Positions 33,104 to 41,988 of a stretch of 64,000 nucleotides of DNA are shown piece by piece. Location: contig NZ_BOOH01000021.1 of NCBI RefSeq assembly GCF_016863135.1, positions 62,001 through 126,000 of the forward strand, given 5' to 3'. The notes below the pieces were generated by a model that saw only the letters and a list, made by a program, of their open reading frames with translations, was not told the origin of the DNA and made no database searches. Numbering within the stretch: the first letter of the stretch is position 1; each line of letters begins with the position of its first letter. Source of the DNA: Planobispora longispora (GTDB taxonomy: Bacteria; Actinomycetota; Actinomycetes; Streptosporangiales; Streptosporangiaceae). The translations under genes and the position numbers were made by a program.

Positions 33104-33538
33104 ATGAACGAGGATCGTCCTGACCCGCAGCACCGCAGGCCGGAAGGGCTCGACGACGCCACCGTCGAGGCGCTGGGCAAGTTGTCGGAGGCCCTGGAGA
33201 CGACCGAGCGCGCCCGGGGGCACCTGTACACCTTCCATCAGCTCACCGGTCACGCCGACCTGATGCTCGACGAGGCGGTGGAACTGCTGCGCGCCGCCGG
33301 GCACGACGAGTACGCCGACGCGGTCTCCGCCGAGCTGATCGGGCGCAACGTGATCGAAGGCCGCTGGACCTTCCAGATCGTGGAGGACTACGACGACGGC
33401 TACTACCGCTGCTTCCGCCATCTGGAGGAGCGGGCCAGGAACGCGCTGGCGGGCGGTCGCCGCCATCTCCACGAGGCCGGGATGAAGGAACGCCGCCGCA
33501 CGCGCGGCCGCCCCGGTCACGAGGCCGTACCCGACTGA
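33104..33538 (+). CDS. Conserved-looking hypothetical protein
   Basis: A 144-residue protein, charged and helical, with no recognised domain (LGKLSEALETTERARGHLYT, FHQLTGHADLMLDEAVELLR, IEGRWTFQIVEDYDDGYYRC). The ordered, low-gap sequence with aromatic residues speaks for a real folded protein. The C-terminus is basic (KERRRTRGRPGHE). Function unknown. Confidence 0.75.
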   Translation: MNEDRPDPQHRRPEGLDDATVEALGKLSEALETTERARGHLYTFHQLTGHADLMLDEAVELLRAAGHDEYADAVSAELIGRNVIEGRWTFQIVEDYDDGYYRCFRHLEERARNALAGGRRHLHEAGMKERRRTRGRPGHEAVPD

Positions 33539-33639
33539 GTTCCGGCTGCGGGGCCGTGCCCGGCCGGTCCGCGGGCACGGGCCGCGTCCCGGCCGGTGCG
33601 CGGGCATGACGTGCCCCCTTTCGGGGGAGAGGGGGCGGT

Positions 33640-33894
33640 ATGAACGACGAACGTGACACCGCCGAGACCGGTTCCCCGCAGCGGGAAGGCGGTGACCCGC
33701 CGCCCGCCGTCCCGGACGCGGACCTGGGCGAGAGCCGGACGGTGGCGGCGCGGTCGGGAGCCGACACCGACTTCCCCGAGCGGCCCCTCCCGGCGGATCC
33801 GGTCGAGCCCTCCCCGCCGGAAGGCGACGGCGGGGAGGAGGCCGGTGGAGAGGGGACCCAGGCCCCGGAGCCGGACATGGGTCCCTCATCCTGA
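33640..33894 (+). CDS. Small acidic disordered protein
   Basis: An 84-residue Pro/Asp/Glu/Gly-rich protein (NDERDTAETGSPQREGGDPP, SPPEGDGGEEAGGEGTQAPE) without hydrophobic core or signal peptide. A purine-rich ribosome site (GGGGGAGAGGGGG-like) precedes the ATG. It resembles the acidic small protein at 26437 in composition only. Function unknown. Confidence 0.5.
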   Translation: MNDERDTAETGSPQREGGDPPPAVPDADLGESRTVAARSGADTDFPERPLPADPVEPSPPEGDGGEEAGGEGTQAPEPDMGPSS

Positions 33895-33920
33895 CCGTGC
33901 GCCTCCGGTCGCGCGGGCCC

Positions 33921-35069
33921 TCAGACGAAGGCGCCGACCCCGGTGATCGCACGGCCGACGATCAAGCTGTTGATCTCGCGCGTGCCCTCGTAGGAGTAGA
34001 TCGCCTCCGAGTCCGCCACGAACCGGCCCATGCCGTAGTCGAGGACGATCCCGTTTCCGCCCATGATCTCGCGGCCCCAGCCCACGGCCTCGCGCATCCG
34101 GACCGTGCAGAAGGCCTTGGCCATGGCCGAGTGCTCGTCCCGGTAGACGTCCGCGTCCTGGAGCTGCGCCAGCCGCACCACCATGCCGAGTGAGCAGGTG
34201 ACGTTGCCCAGCATGCGCACCAGCAGGTCCTGCACCAGCTGGAAGCCCGCGATCGGCCGGCCGAACTGCTCGCGCTCCTTGGCGTAGGCCAGCGCCGTCT
34301 CGTAGGCGCCCATCATGCAGCCCACCGCCTGCCAGGCGACCCCGCCCCGGGTCTTGCGGAGGATGGCGGCGGTGTCGCGGAAGCTGCCGGCCCCCTGCAA
34401 CCGGTTCGCCTCCGGGACCAGGCAGTTGGTCAGGGTGATGTCGGCATTCTGCACCGTCCGCAGCGCGATCTTGTTCTCGATCTTCACGGCGGTGAGGCCG
34501 GGGGTGCCCTTCTCCACCACGAAGCCCTTGACCTGCCCGTCGGCCTCGTCCTTGGCCCAGACCACGATCAGGTCGGCGAAGGTCGCGTTGCCGATCCACC
34601 GCTTGGCGCCGTTGAGCACCCAGGTGTCGCCCGCACGCCGGGCCGTCGTCCGCAACCCCGCGGCCACGTCGGAGCCGCCCTCGGGCTCGGTCAGGGCGAA
34701 GGCGCCGATCTTCTCCATGGCGGCCATGGGCGGCAGCCACCGCTCCCGCTGCTCCTGCGACCCCAGCCGGTCGATGCTCCCCATCGCCAGCCCGTTGTGC
34801 ACGCCGAAGAACGTCCCCATCGACGGGTCGACCCGGTTCATCTCCAGCACCACGAACCCGGTCAGCAGGCTCCTGGCCCCGCGGTACGGCAGGCCCGCGA
34901 CGTCCAGCTTGGCCAGCTCCGGGATCAGGTGGTGCGGGAACCGGGCGTTCGTCCACATCTCGTCGGCCACCGGCGCGACGTGCTCGGTCATGAACTCCCG
35001 CACCCGCAGCACGGTCTCCCGCTCCTCCTGGTCGAGCAGGTCGAAGTAGTCGTAGAAGTCGCCGAGCAT
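33921..35069 (-). CDS. Acyl-CoA dehydrogenase
   Basis: A 382-residue FAD enzyme that oxidises acyl-CoA to enoyl-CoA and passes electrons to electron-transfer flavoprotein. Family signatures are GAFALTEPEGGSDVAAGLRT near residue 125 and REQFGRPIAGFQLVQDLL near 270. The catalytic base is expected as Glu in SYEGTREINSLIVGRAITG near the C-terminus, as in the glutaryl-CoA/short-chain group; YEGTRE at this position is typical. GAGAGGCGAC precedes the ATG at 35069. It is a single gene. Confidence 0.9.
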   Translation of the reverse strand: MLGDFYDYFDLLDQEERETVLRVREFMTEHVAPVADEMWTNARFPHHLIPELAKLDVAGLPYRGARSLLTGFVVLEMNRVDPSMGTFFGVHNGLAMGSIDRLGSQEQRERWLPPMAAMEKIGAFALTEPEGGSDVAAGLRTTARRAGDTWVLNGAKRWIGNATFADLIVVWAKDEADGQVKGFVVEKGTPGLTAVKIENKIALRTVQNADITLTNCLVPEANRLQGAGSFRDTAAILRKTRGGVAWQAVGCMMGAYETALAYAKEREQFGRPIAGFQLVQDLLVRMLGNVTCSLGMVVRLAQLQDADVYRDEHSAMAKAFCTVRMREAVGWGREIMGGNGIVLDYGMGRFVADSEAIYSYEGTREINSLIVGRAITGVGAFV

Positions 35070-35133
35070 CGTCGCCTCGCCTCTCTCGTGTGCGTCATGT
35101 GCCCGCCCCACTGCCCGGGGGAGAGGAAAGCAA

Positions 35134-35168
35134 GCGGCTCCGGCCCCGCCGAGCGGGGCCGGAGCCGT
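35134..35168 (-). terminator. Hairpin terminator after the 35229 gene
   Basis: A perfect 15-bp stem (CGGCTCCGGCCCCGC with GCGGGGCCGGAGCCG) and loop CGA, about 60 bp past the stop of the minus-strand secreted-protein gene and before the acyl-CoA dehydrogenase start. A second hairpin with 10-bp arms (35187-35196 and 35212-35221) sits between it and the stop. Confidence 0.75.
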
Positions 35169-35228
35169 ATCGTGCGCCTGCCGGGAGCGGTGACCGGTCA
35201 CCTGCCGGGAACGGTCACCGCGAGCCGG

Positions 35229-35978
35229 TCATCGGTGCCAGCGCTTGACCTTGACCCAGTCCGGGCGGCTGACGCTGTCGTCGAGCCTGCGGTCGCCGTC
35301 GAAGACGGCGCGGAACTCACCGCTCCGGACCGCGCGGGAGGTGGCCTTGAACTTGCCGTCCCACCGGGTGTCGGCCGAGGTCACGTACTTCCAGGCGCTG
35401 GAGCCGTCGGCCTGGAAGTAGATGTCCACTTCCTCGTGCCGCACCCCGCGCCACTTCCAGTGGTCGCGGGCCTGCAGACGGCCGGCGAAGTAGACCGTGT
35501 TGCCCTTGCGGAGCGGCTCCGGCCCGGCGTTGAAGTCGACCAGACGGGTGTCGGCCTTCCTCCAGCCGTGGACGTACTTGACGGTGAAGCCGGCCGTGTC
35601 GGTCAGCTTCTTGCCGTCCTTGCCGTAGGCGTCGGCGACCGCGATCCAGCGGCCGCGGTAGTCGGACTTGTCGAAGCTGGTGACGAAGCGCCACAGCTCG
35701 CCGTCGCGGACGAGCTTCGCCTCCTTCGCCACGAGGGTGTGAGGGGCGTCGGTGTCCGGCCGGAGGTGGAGCTCGACGCGCTCCGCCTCGGTGGTGCGGA
35801 TCTCGATGGCGACCCTCGCGTCCCGGTTGCCCCGTACCACGACGGGGTTCGGGCTCACTTCGGTGATGTTCACACTGAGCTCGGCCTGAGCGGCGGAAGC
35901 CGTACCGGCTCCGGCGGTCAGGACCAGAGAGGCACCCGCGGCCGTGGCCAGGGCGCCTGCGGCGATTCTCTTGAACAA
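35229..35978 (-). CDS. Secreted protein with two Ig-like beta domains
   Basis: A 249-residue exported protein: signal peptide 1-30 (FKRIAAGALATAAGASLVLT, cleavage after ASA), a beta-domain at about 32-135 (SVNITEVSPNPVVVRGNRDA, AIEIRTTEAERVELHL, WIAVADAYGKDGK) and a second one at about 140-249 ending in a basic patch (DWVKVKRWHR). No enzymatic motif is visible. The two halves look like related Ig-like/beta-sandwich repeats. It may coat the cell surface or inhibit an enzyme; function unknown. Confidence 0.78.
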   Translation of the reverse strand: MFKRIAAGALATAAGASLVLTAGAGTASAAQAELSVNITEVSPNPVVVRGNRDARVAIEIRTTEAERVELHLRPDTDAPHTLVAKEAKLVRDGELWRFVTSFDKSDYRGRWIAVADAYGKDGKKLTDTAGFTVKYVHGWRKADTRLVDFNAGPEPLRKGNTVYFAGRLQARDHWKWRGVRHEEVDIYFQADGSSAWKYVTSADTRWDGKFKATSRAVRSGEFRAVFDGDRRLDDSVSRPDWVKVKRWHR

Positions 35979-36201
35979 GGTCGTTCCTTTCCCCGTTGCT
36001 TCGGAAGCGACGCTCGGGGTGATCGCTTCCAGGGGGTTAACGCGCGGGCGGCGAGGGACGGGTGGGGTAAAGGCTAGGTAAATGAGGCGTCAAGTCTCTT
36101 TTTGATCACGATTGTGCCGCTGGACCGCAGGTCGTTCGGGCATTTTGTCTGGTTGTGGATACGGCAGAAAAAATCCGCAGACTGTCCGATTTGTCGGGAA
36201 T

Positions 36202-36255
36202 ATGGCTTGCGTGTCGCCTGGGAAACCGTTCGGTGTCCTCGCCCGGGGCCGGTAG
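36202..36255 (+). CDS. Possible 17-residue leader peptide of the ABC-F gene
   Basis: A short open frame, MACVSPGKPFGVLARGR then TAG, ends 9 bp before the ABC-F start. ABC-F antibiotic-protection genes are often induced through ribosome stalling on such leader peptides, so the position is suggestive. GGGA just before the ATG is a weak and close ribosome site, and no clear alternative hairpins were worked out. Confidence 0.3.
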   Translation: MACVSPGKPFGVLARGR

Positions 36256-36264
36256 CGTTCCCTC

Positions 36265-37902
36265 ATGAGCGCCACCATCGTCGCCAAGGACCTGGCCGCC
36301 GGACACGGCGACCGCGCCCTGTTCTCCGGGCTCGACCTGGTCGTCGCCCCGGGGGACGTCGTCGGCCTGGTCGGCGTGAACGGGGCGGGCAAGTCCACCC
36401 TGATGCGGATCCTCGCCGGGCTGCTCCCTCCGGAGCACGGCGCCGTACGGCTCAGCCCGCCCTCGGCCACGGTCGGCTACCTTCCGCAGGAGCGCGAACG
36501 CCGGGCCGACGAGACGGTCGCCGCCTTCCTGGCCCGGCGGACCGGGGTGGCCGGCGCGCAGCGCGCGCTGGACGCCGCCACCGAAGGGCTGGTCGAGGGC
36601 CGCCCCGGAGCCGACGACGACTACGCGGCGGCCCTGGAGCGGTGGCTGGCCCTGGGCGGCGCGGACCTGGAGGACCGGGCCGCCGAGGTCGTCGCCGACC
36701 TCGGCCTGGAGGTGAGCCTCGACCGGCCGATGACGGCCCTGTCGGGCGGCCAGGCCGCCCGCGCGGGCATGGCCTCGCTGCTGCTCAGCCGCTACGACGT
36801 CTTCCTGCTCGACGAGCCCACCAACGACCTCGACCTGGACGGCCTGGAGCGGCTCGAACGCTTCGTCTCCGGCCTGCGCGCCGGGACGGTCCTGGTCAGC
36901 CACGACCGCGAGTTCCTGGCCAGGACGGCCAACCGGATCGTCGAACTCGACCTGGCCCAGCAGCGGATCCGCGCCTACGGCGGCGGCTACGAGTCCTACC
37001 TCGCCGAGCGCGAGGTCGCCCGGCGGCACGCCCGCGAGGAGTACGAGGAGTACGCCGACACCGTCGCCGACCTCAAGGCCCGCGCGCTGAAGCAGCGCAA
37101 CTGGATGGAGAAGGGCGTCAAGAACGCCCGGCGCAAGGCCACCGACGGGGACAAGATCGGCCGCAACTTCCGCGTCGAGGCGACCGAGAAGCAGGCCGCC
37201 AAGGCCCGTCAGACGGAGAAGCTGATCGAGCGCATGGAGGTGGTCGAGGAGCCCCGCAAGGAGTGGGAGCTGCGCATGGAGATCGCCGTGGCGCCCCGGG
37301 CCGGGGCGGTCGTGGCGACGCTGCGCGAGGCGGTCGTGCGGCGCGGCGCGTTCACCCTCGGCCCGGTGGACCTCCAGGTCGGCTGGGCCGAGCGGGTGGC
37401 GATCACCGGGGCCAACGGCTCGGGCAAGAGCACGCTGCTGGCCGCCCTCCTGGGCCGCCTCCCGCTGGACGGGGGACAGGCCTCCCTCGGTCCCGGAGTG
37501 GTCGTCGGCGAGGTGGACCAGGCGCGCGGGCTCTTCCTCGGCGAGGAGCCGCTGCTGGAGGCCTTCGCCTCCGCCGCGGGCGGCATGGTCCCGGCGGACG
37601 TCCGTACGCTCCTGGCCAAGTTCGGCCTGCGCGCGGCCCACGTGCTCCGCCCCGCCGGGACCCTCTCGCCGGGCGAGCGCACCCGGGCCGCGCTCGCGCT
37701 GCTCCAGGCCCGGGGCGTGAACCTGCTCGTCCTGGACGAGCCGACCAACCACCTGGACCTGCCCGCCATCGAGCAGCTGGAGTCGGCGCTGGCCTCCTAC
37801 CCGGGCACGCTCCTGCTGGTCACCCACGACCGCCGGATGCTGGAGGCCGTCCACACCGCCCGCCGCCTCCACGTCGAGGACGGGAAGGTCACCGAGCTCT
37901 GA
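36265..37902 (+). CDS. ABC-F family ATPase
   Basis: A 545-residue soluble protein with two ABC domains and no membrane segments. Walker A motifs are GVNGAGKST (about residue 37) and GANGSGKST (about 387). Signature motifs are LSGGQAARAGMASLL and the degenerate LSPGERTRAALALLQ. Walker B regions are FLLDEPTNDLD and LVLDEPTNHLD. Between the domains is the charged P-site-tRNA-interaction linker (RNWMEKGVKNARRKATDGDK). ABC-F proteins act on ribosomes, as translation factors or by displacing antibiotics. The linker type and stand-alone context would suit a resistance-type protein, but this is not proven. Confidence 0.92.
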   Translation: MSATIVAKDLAAGHGDRALFSGLDLVVAPGDVVGLVGVNGAGKSTLMRILAGLLPPEHGAVRLSPPSATVGYLPQERERRADETVAAFLARRTGVAGAQRALDAATEGLVEGRPGADDDYAAALERWLALGGADLEDRAAEVVADLGLEVSLDRPMTALSGGQAARAGMASLLLSRYDVFLLDEPTNDLDLDGLERLERFVSGLRAGTVLVSHDREFLARTANRIVELDLAQQRIRAYGGGYESYLAEREVARRHAREEYEEYADTVADLKARALKQRNWMEKGVKNARRKATDGDKIGRNFRVEATEKQAAKARQTEKLIERMEVVEEPRKEWELRMEIAVAPRAGAVVATLREAVVRRGAFTLGPVDLQVGWAERVAITGANGSGKSTLLAALLGRLPLDGGQASLGPGVVVGEVDQARGLFLGEEPLLEAFASAAGGMVPADVRTLLAKFGLRAAHVLRPAGTLSPGERTRAALALLQARGVNLLVLDEPTNHLDLPAIEQLESALASYPGTLLLVTHDRRMLEAVHTARRLHVEDGKVTEL

Positions 37903-37989
37903 GGCGCCGCTCCGGCGCGGGGAGGCGGACGGAGTTGCGGACCGGCCGCCCGGCGTCGGATGGAGCGGCCCGGCGTCGGACGGGACGGG

Positions 37990-38928
37990 TCAGCGGCCCA
38001 GCTTCAGGTAGAGCTTGTAGGCCCGGTCGCCGAGGTAGGGCGAGGAGTTCCAGGTCGTGACACCGCTGGAGTTCATCCACTTCATGCTCTGCACGCCGAC
38101 GAGGTAGCCGGTCCCGGTGGCCGAGGAGTAGTTCCGGATCCACGGGCCGCCGCTCGAACCGCCGTTGAGCGTGCAGCGGGCGAACCTGTGCCGCGCGACG
38201 CGGGCGGCGGGCACGGTGTCGAGCTCGGTGGTCCGCGAGCAGCCCACCACGCGCGAGCCGTTCCACGGGTACTCGGCGGGGTAGCCGTAGATCAGCACGC
38301 TGACCTTGGCGGGCTGGTTCCACCGGATGCCCTGGGCGCCGACCACGTTCGCGACGTTCCTGCCGCGGTACTTGCCGACGGTCACGAACGCGTAGTCGTA
38401 GTCGGGGTCGTAGGACCTGGCCCACTCGGGCTCGATGACCGCCTTGGTCATGGTCCAGACGCCGTACGGCCTGAGGTGCTTGCCGCGGCTGTAGGAGTAG
38501 CCGGGGATGAAGATCCAGTTCTTGGCCCACCGCTTGGCGTCGTACACGCAGTGCGCGGCGGTGGCCAGCAGGTTGCGGCCCCGGGAGTTCACGACGCTCG
38601 CCGAGCACGAGTAGTCCCGGCCGCCCATGGTGAAGAAGACCTTGCCGACGCTGCGCGGCTGCTTCGTCCCCCTGATCGACAGCGGTGTGACGGTCCTGGC
38701 CAGCGCGGTGGGCGCGCCGGTCGCGCGGATGGCGCGGAGGGGGCTGCCCTTGCGGGGGGCGACCGGGCGGGCCGAGCCCATCCGGTCACTGGTCCAGTAG
38801 CCGGAGACGTCGCTCGCCGCGGTGTTCTGCGGCACGGCGTGGCTGACGGGCTCGGGGCTGACGAGGGCGAGGGAGAGCACGAGGGCGAGCATGGGCGTCC
38901 TAGGGTCAAGGGTCCTTAAAGCGGACAT
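37990..38928 (-). CDS. Secreted trypsin-like serine protease
   Basis: A 312-residue exported chymotrypsin-fold protease. The signal sequence (TPMLALVLSLALVSPEPVSH) is followed by a pro-region to about residue 90. The catalytic triad is His in LLATAAHCVYD, Asp in the PDYDYAFVTV region and Ser in LNGGSSGGPWI. Cys pairs at SCSASV/AAHC and GCSRT/FARC would form disulphides. There is no ribosome site at the ATG at 38928; an ATG at 38892 has AGGA upstream but would give a signal peptide without a charged start. An inverted repeat overlaps the promoter. Confidence 0.85.
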   Translation of the reverse strand: MSALRTLDPRTPMLALVLSLALVSPEPVSHAVPQNTAASDVSGYWTSDRMGSARPVAPRKGSPLRAIRATGAPTALARTVTPLSIRGTKQPRSVGKVFFTMGGRDYSCSASVVNSRGRNLLATAAHCVYDAKRWAKNWIFIPGYSYSRGKHLRPYGVWTMTKAVIEPEWARSYDPDYDYAFVTVGKYRGRNVANVVGAQGIRWNQPAKVSVLIYGYPAEYPWNGSRVVGCSRTTELDTVPAARVARHRFARCTLNGGSSGGPWIRNYSSATGTGYLVGVQSMKWMNSSGVTTWNSSPYLGDRAYKLYLKLGR

Positions 38929-38930
38929 AA

Positions 38931-38951
38931 ATCTATAAAACGCCTATAGAT
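38931..38951. promoter_or_regulatory. ATCTATA inverted repeat at the protease promoter
   Basis: ATCTATA (38931-38937) and TATAGAT (38945-38951), separated by seven bases, lie 3-23 bp before the protease start codon. The arms also resemble -10 boxes (TATAGA, TATAGG) on the minus strand, so the element may be a promoter with an operator overlapping it. Confidence 0.4.
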
Positions 38952-39136
38952 GCTTATATCGCCCAGAGAAAGATCTACCGAGCGGATGCCGTACCGAGAC
39001 CGTCCGGCCGGGCGGATCGCGACGGGCGCGCGGAGGCGGGTCCATGCCGCGGGCCGGGGCGGAAGGGGAGTTGACCTCAAGCGTGGTCGAGGTTGCAGAC
39101 TGGCGTGCGACACGCCGCGCAGCCAGGAGTAACGCC

Positions 39137-39709
39137 ATGCTCGACATCGCCGTCATCACCGCCACCAGTCCCGAGGGCCGCTCGGGGGCGAACGTGAGCC
39201 GGTGGTTCCTCGGGCGGGCCGGGCTCCGGGCGGACCTGAACGTGGACGTCATCGACCTCAACCGGATCGCGCTGCCGCCGCTCCACCCCCGGCGCCCGCC
39301 CGCCGAGACCGACGCGGCCACGCGGGAGCTCGCCGCGCGGATCGGCGCCGCCGACGGGTTCGTGGTGATCACGCCCGAGTACAACCACGCCTATCCGGCC
39401 GCGCTCAAGCTGGCCGTCGACGCGGTCCGCGGGGAGTGGGCGGCCAAGCCCGCCGGGTTCGTCTCGTACGGCGGCCAGTCCGGCGGCCTGCGGGCCGTGG
39501 AGCAGCTCCGGCTCGTCTTCGCCGAGTTGCACGTGGTCACCCTCCGCGACACCGTGAGCTTCCACCGGGTGGAGGGCCAGTTCGACGAGGAGGGGGAGCC
39601 GGTCGATCCGGCCGGGGTCAACGGGGCGGCCAAGGTGCTGCTGGACCAGCTCATCTGGTGGGGGACCGCACTGCGGGAGGCTCGGGCGGCCCGGCCGTAC
39701 GACATCTGA
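39137..39709 (+). CDS. NADPH-dependent FMN reductase
   Basis: A 190-residue flavodoxin-fold oxidoreductase: AVITATSPEGRSGANVSRWF binds the FMN phosphate, FVVITPEYNHAYPAALKLAV is the hallmark 'PEYN' loop, and FVSYGGQSGGLRAVEQLR contacts the flavin ring. Members reduce quinones, azo dyes, metals or free flavin. The ATG at 39137 has AGGAG upstream. It is a single gene 106 bp before the ABC exporter gene. Confidence 0.88.
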   Translation: MLDIAVITATSPEGRSGANVSRWFLGRAGLRADLNVDVIDLNRIALPPLHPRRPPAETDAATRELAARIGAADGFVVITPEYNHAYPAALKLAVDAVRGEWAAKPAGFVSYGGQSGGLRAVEQLRLVFAELHVVTLRDTVSFHRVEGQFDEEGEPVDPAGVNGAAKVLLDQLIWWGTALREARAARPYDI

Positions 39710-39815
39710 GGGCGGCCGGGTCCGGGGCGCCGGAGAGCCGGGCGGCGGCCGAAATACGGGTGAAATATCCCACAGGAGAGGATAGGGCAGAGTTCTATCC
39801 TGATTTGGGGGATTT

Positions 39816-41576
39816 GTGGTCGGCGCTCTCGATCATCGCTACCGGGGCGAGCACCCCATCCGCACGCTCATCTACCTCTTCGCCGGAGAACGGCGCAAAC
39901 TCCTTGCCGCGGTCTTCGCCTTCCTGGTCAAGCACAGCCCCATCTGGGTGCTGCCGTTCGTCACCGCCAACATCATCGACGTCGTGGAGGGCCGCGGAAG
40001 CATCACCGGCCTGTGGGTCAACGCGGGGGCGCTGCTGGCCCTGCTCCTGCTGAACTACCCCCTCCACCTCCTCTACGTGCGCTGCCTGCACGGCGCCATC
40101 CGGCGGGTGGGCACGGGCCTGCGCACGGCGCTCTGCCGCCGCATGCAGCACCTGTCCATCGGCTACCACTCGCGGGTCAGCGCCGCCGTGCTCCAGACCA
40201 AGGTCATCCGCGACGTCGAGAACATCGAGCAGACCACCCAGCAGACCGGCGACATGGGGCTGTCCGCGCTGACGACGCTGGCCGGCGGCCTGGTGATGGT
40301 CGCCTTCCGGGTGCCGCTCGCGATCCCGGTCTTCCTGGTGGTCGTGCCCGCCGCCGCGTACCTGGTCATCAGGCTCCGCACCCGCATGCGCGAGGACAAC
40401 GAGAGCTTCCGCCGCGAGGTGGAGAAGATGTCCGCCCGGGTCAGCGAGATGACCACGCTGATCCCCATCACCCGGGCGCACGGCCTGGAGCGCGACGCGC
40501 TGCACCGGGTCGACGGGACCCTGAGCAGGGTGCTGAGCAAGGGGCTCCGGCTCGACCTGCTCAACGGCAGCTTCGGCGCGCTGGCCTGGATCCTGCTCAA
40601 CACCATCGGCGCCGCCGTCCTGGCCGGCTCCGCGCTCGTGGCCTACTACCAGGTCATCCCGATCAACGTCGGGGACGTGGTGATGCTGAGCACCTTCTTC
40701 CCCATCCTCACCTCGGCGGTCACCTCCCTGCTCAGCCTGACCCCGGTGATCAACAAGGGACTGGCGTCCGTGCGGTCGGTCGGCGAGGTGCTCCAGGCCC
40801 CCGACCTGGAGCACAACGCGGGCAAGACCGAGGTGGCCGCGGTCCGGGGCGAGGTGGAGTTCCGCGACGTCGAATTCGGCTACGGCGAGGACGGCGGGGG
40901 CCCGGCCGTGCGGGACTTCACCCTGAAGGTGGCCCCCGGCGAGACGATCGCCCTGGTCGGGCCCTCCGGGGCGGGCAAGTCGACCGTGCTCAACCTCGTC
41001 ATCGGCTTCCTGCGGCCCACCGCCGGGCGGATCCTGCTCGACGGTCGGGACATGGAGACCCTGGACCTGCGCACCTACCGCCGGTTCCTGTCGGTCGTGC
41101 CGCAGGAGTCCATCCTCTTCGAGGGCAGCATCAGGGAGAACGTCACCTACGGCCTGGCCGGCGTCCCGGAGGAGCGGGTACGGCGGGCGCTGGAGGACGC
41201 CAACGCCATGGAGTTCGTCGACCGGCTCCCGAACGGGCTCGACACGGTCGTCGGGGAGCGGGGCGCCCGCCTGTCGGGCGGGCAGAAGCAGCGCCTGGCC
41301 ATCGCCCGCGCCCTGATCCGCGACCCGCGCGTGCTGATCCTGGACGAGGCGACCTCCGCGCTGGACACCCGGTCCGAGGCGCTCATCCAGCAGGCGCTGG
41401 CCCGCCTGGTCGCCGGGCGCACGGTCTTCGTCGTCGCCCACCGCCTGTCCACCATCCGGGGCGCCGACCGCATCGTGGTGATGCGGGACGGCGGGATCGA
41501 GGAGATCGGCACCCACGAGGAGCTGGTACGGCTGCGCGGCGTCTACGCCGGACTCCAGGGCGCCCAGCTCGCCTGA
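39816..41576 (+). CDS. ABC exporter, fused permease and ATPase
   Basis: A 586-residue half-transporter. The membrane domain (about 15-320, six helices such as KLLAAVFAFLVKHSPIWVLP and ALLALLLLNYPLHLLYV) is followed by an ATPase domain with Walker A GPSGAGKST, signature RLSGGQKQRLAIARAL, Walker B VLILDEATSALD and H-loop VAHRLST. It should work as a homodimer that exports lipids, peptides or drugs. The start is GTG at 39816 with GGGGG upstream. No natural-product genes are next to it. Confidence 0.9.
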   Translation: MVGALDHRYRGEHPIRTLIYLFAGERRKLLAAVFAFLVKHSPIWVLPFVTANIIDVVEGRGSITGLWVNAGALLALLLLNYPLHLLYVRCLHGAIRRVGTGLRTALCRRMQHLSIGYHSRVSAAVLQTKVIRDVENIEQTTQQTGDMGLSALTTLAGGLVMVAFRVPLAIPVFLVVVPAAAYLVIRLRTRMREDNESFRREVEKMSARVSEMTTLIPITRAHGLERDALHRVDGTLSRVLSKGLRLDLLNGSFGALAWILLNTIGAAVLAGSALVAYYQVIPINVGDVVMLSTFFPILTSAVTSLLSLTPVINKGLASVRSVGEVLQAPDLEHNAGKTEVAAVRGEVEFRDVEFGYGEDGGGPAVRDFTLKVAPGETIALVGPSGAGKSTVLNLVIGFLRPTAGRILLDGRDMETLDLRTYRRFLSVVPQESILFEGSIRENVTYGLAGVPEERVRRALEDANAMEFVDRLPNGLDTVVGERGARLSGGQKQRLAIARALIRDPRVLILDEATSALDTRSEALIQQALARLVAGRTVFVVAHRLSTIRGADRIVVMRDGGIEEIGTHEELVRLRGVYAGLQGAQLA

Positions 41577-41988
41577 CCCCGACCCGCCGGGCTGCGGGCG
41601 TCCGGCTCGCCTGACCCGCGCCGCTCTCCGGACGGGCCTTTTCCGGGGAGGGCGCCCCGGAGGGGTCCGGCCGCCCGCGGTCCGGTGGCCGGACGCACGC
41701 CCCCGTGATGCGTGCGGGCCGTCGGCCGGACCGCGGGCGGCGCGGCGGTGGCGCCGGGCCACCGGATGGGAGGCTCCCGCCGGCGAGCTGCGGAGGACAC
41801 CGGGCACGGGGTTCTTCGGACATGGCCGGAGGTGGGCCGGTCCGAGAGGGGCCTCCCATCGGAGAGCCATCCTTCCTCACCGGACGCGGGCGGCCGTAGT
41901 GCGTGGTGCGCCGGATGGCCGTGCGCGGCGCATGCCCATAAAGTGCGTTCTGCATATTGTCCGCATGACGGGGCGGTGATACCGGGGG
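41577..41988. other. Gap between ABC exporter and histidine kinase
   Basis: About 412 bp without a supported gene. It contains a long imperfect hairpin (41671-41740) and, further right, a 9-bp inverted pair ATGGGAGGC/GCCTCCCAT about 90 bp apart. A more AT-rich stretch just before 41989 probably holds the histidine kinase promoter. Confidence 0.5.
41671..41740. repeat. Long inverted repeat (70-bp hairpin)
   Basis: The outer arms are perfect over 15 bp (CCGCCCGCGGTCCGG 41671-41685 with CCGGACCGCGGGCGG 41726-41740). The inner arms GCACGC/GCGTGC (41695-41700 with 41710-41715) form a second stem with a 9-base loop. About 95 bp past the ABC exporter stop, it may end its transcript. Confidence 0.7.
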
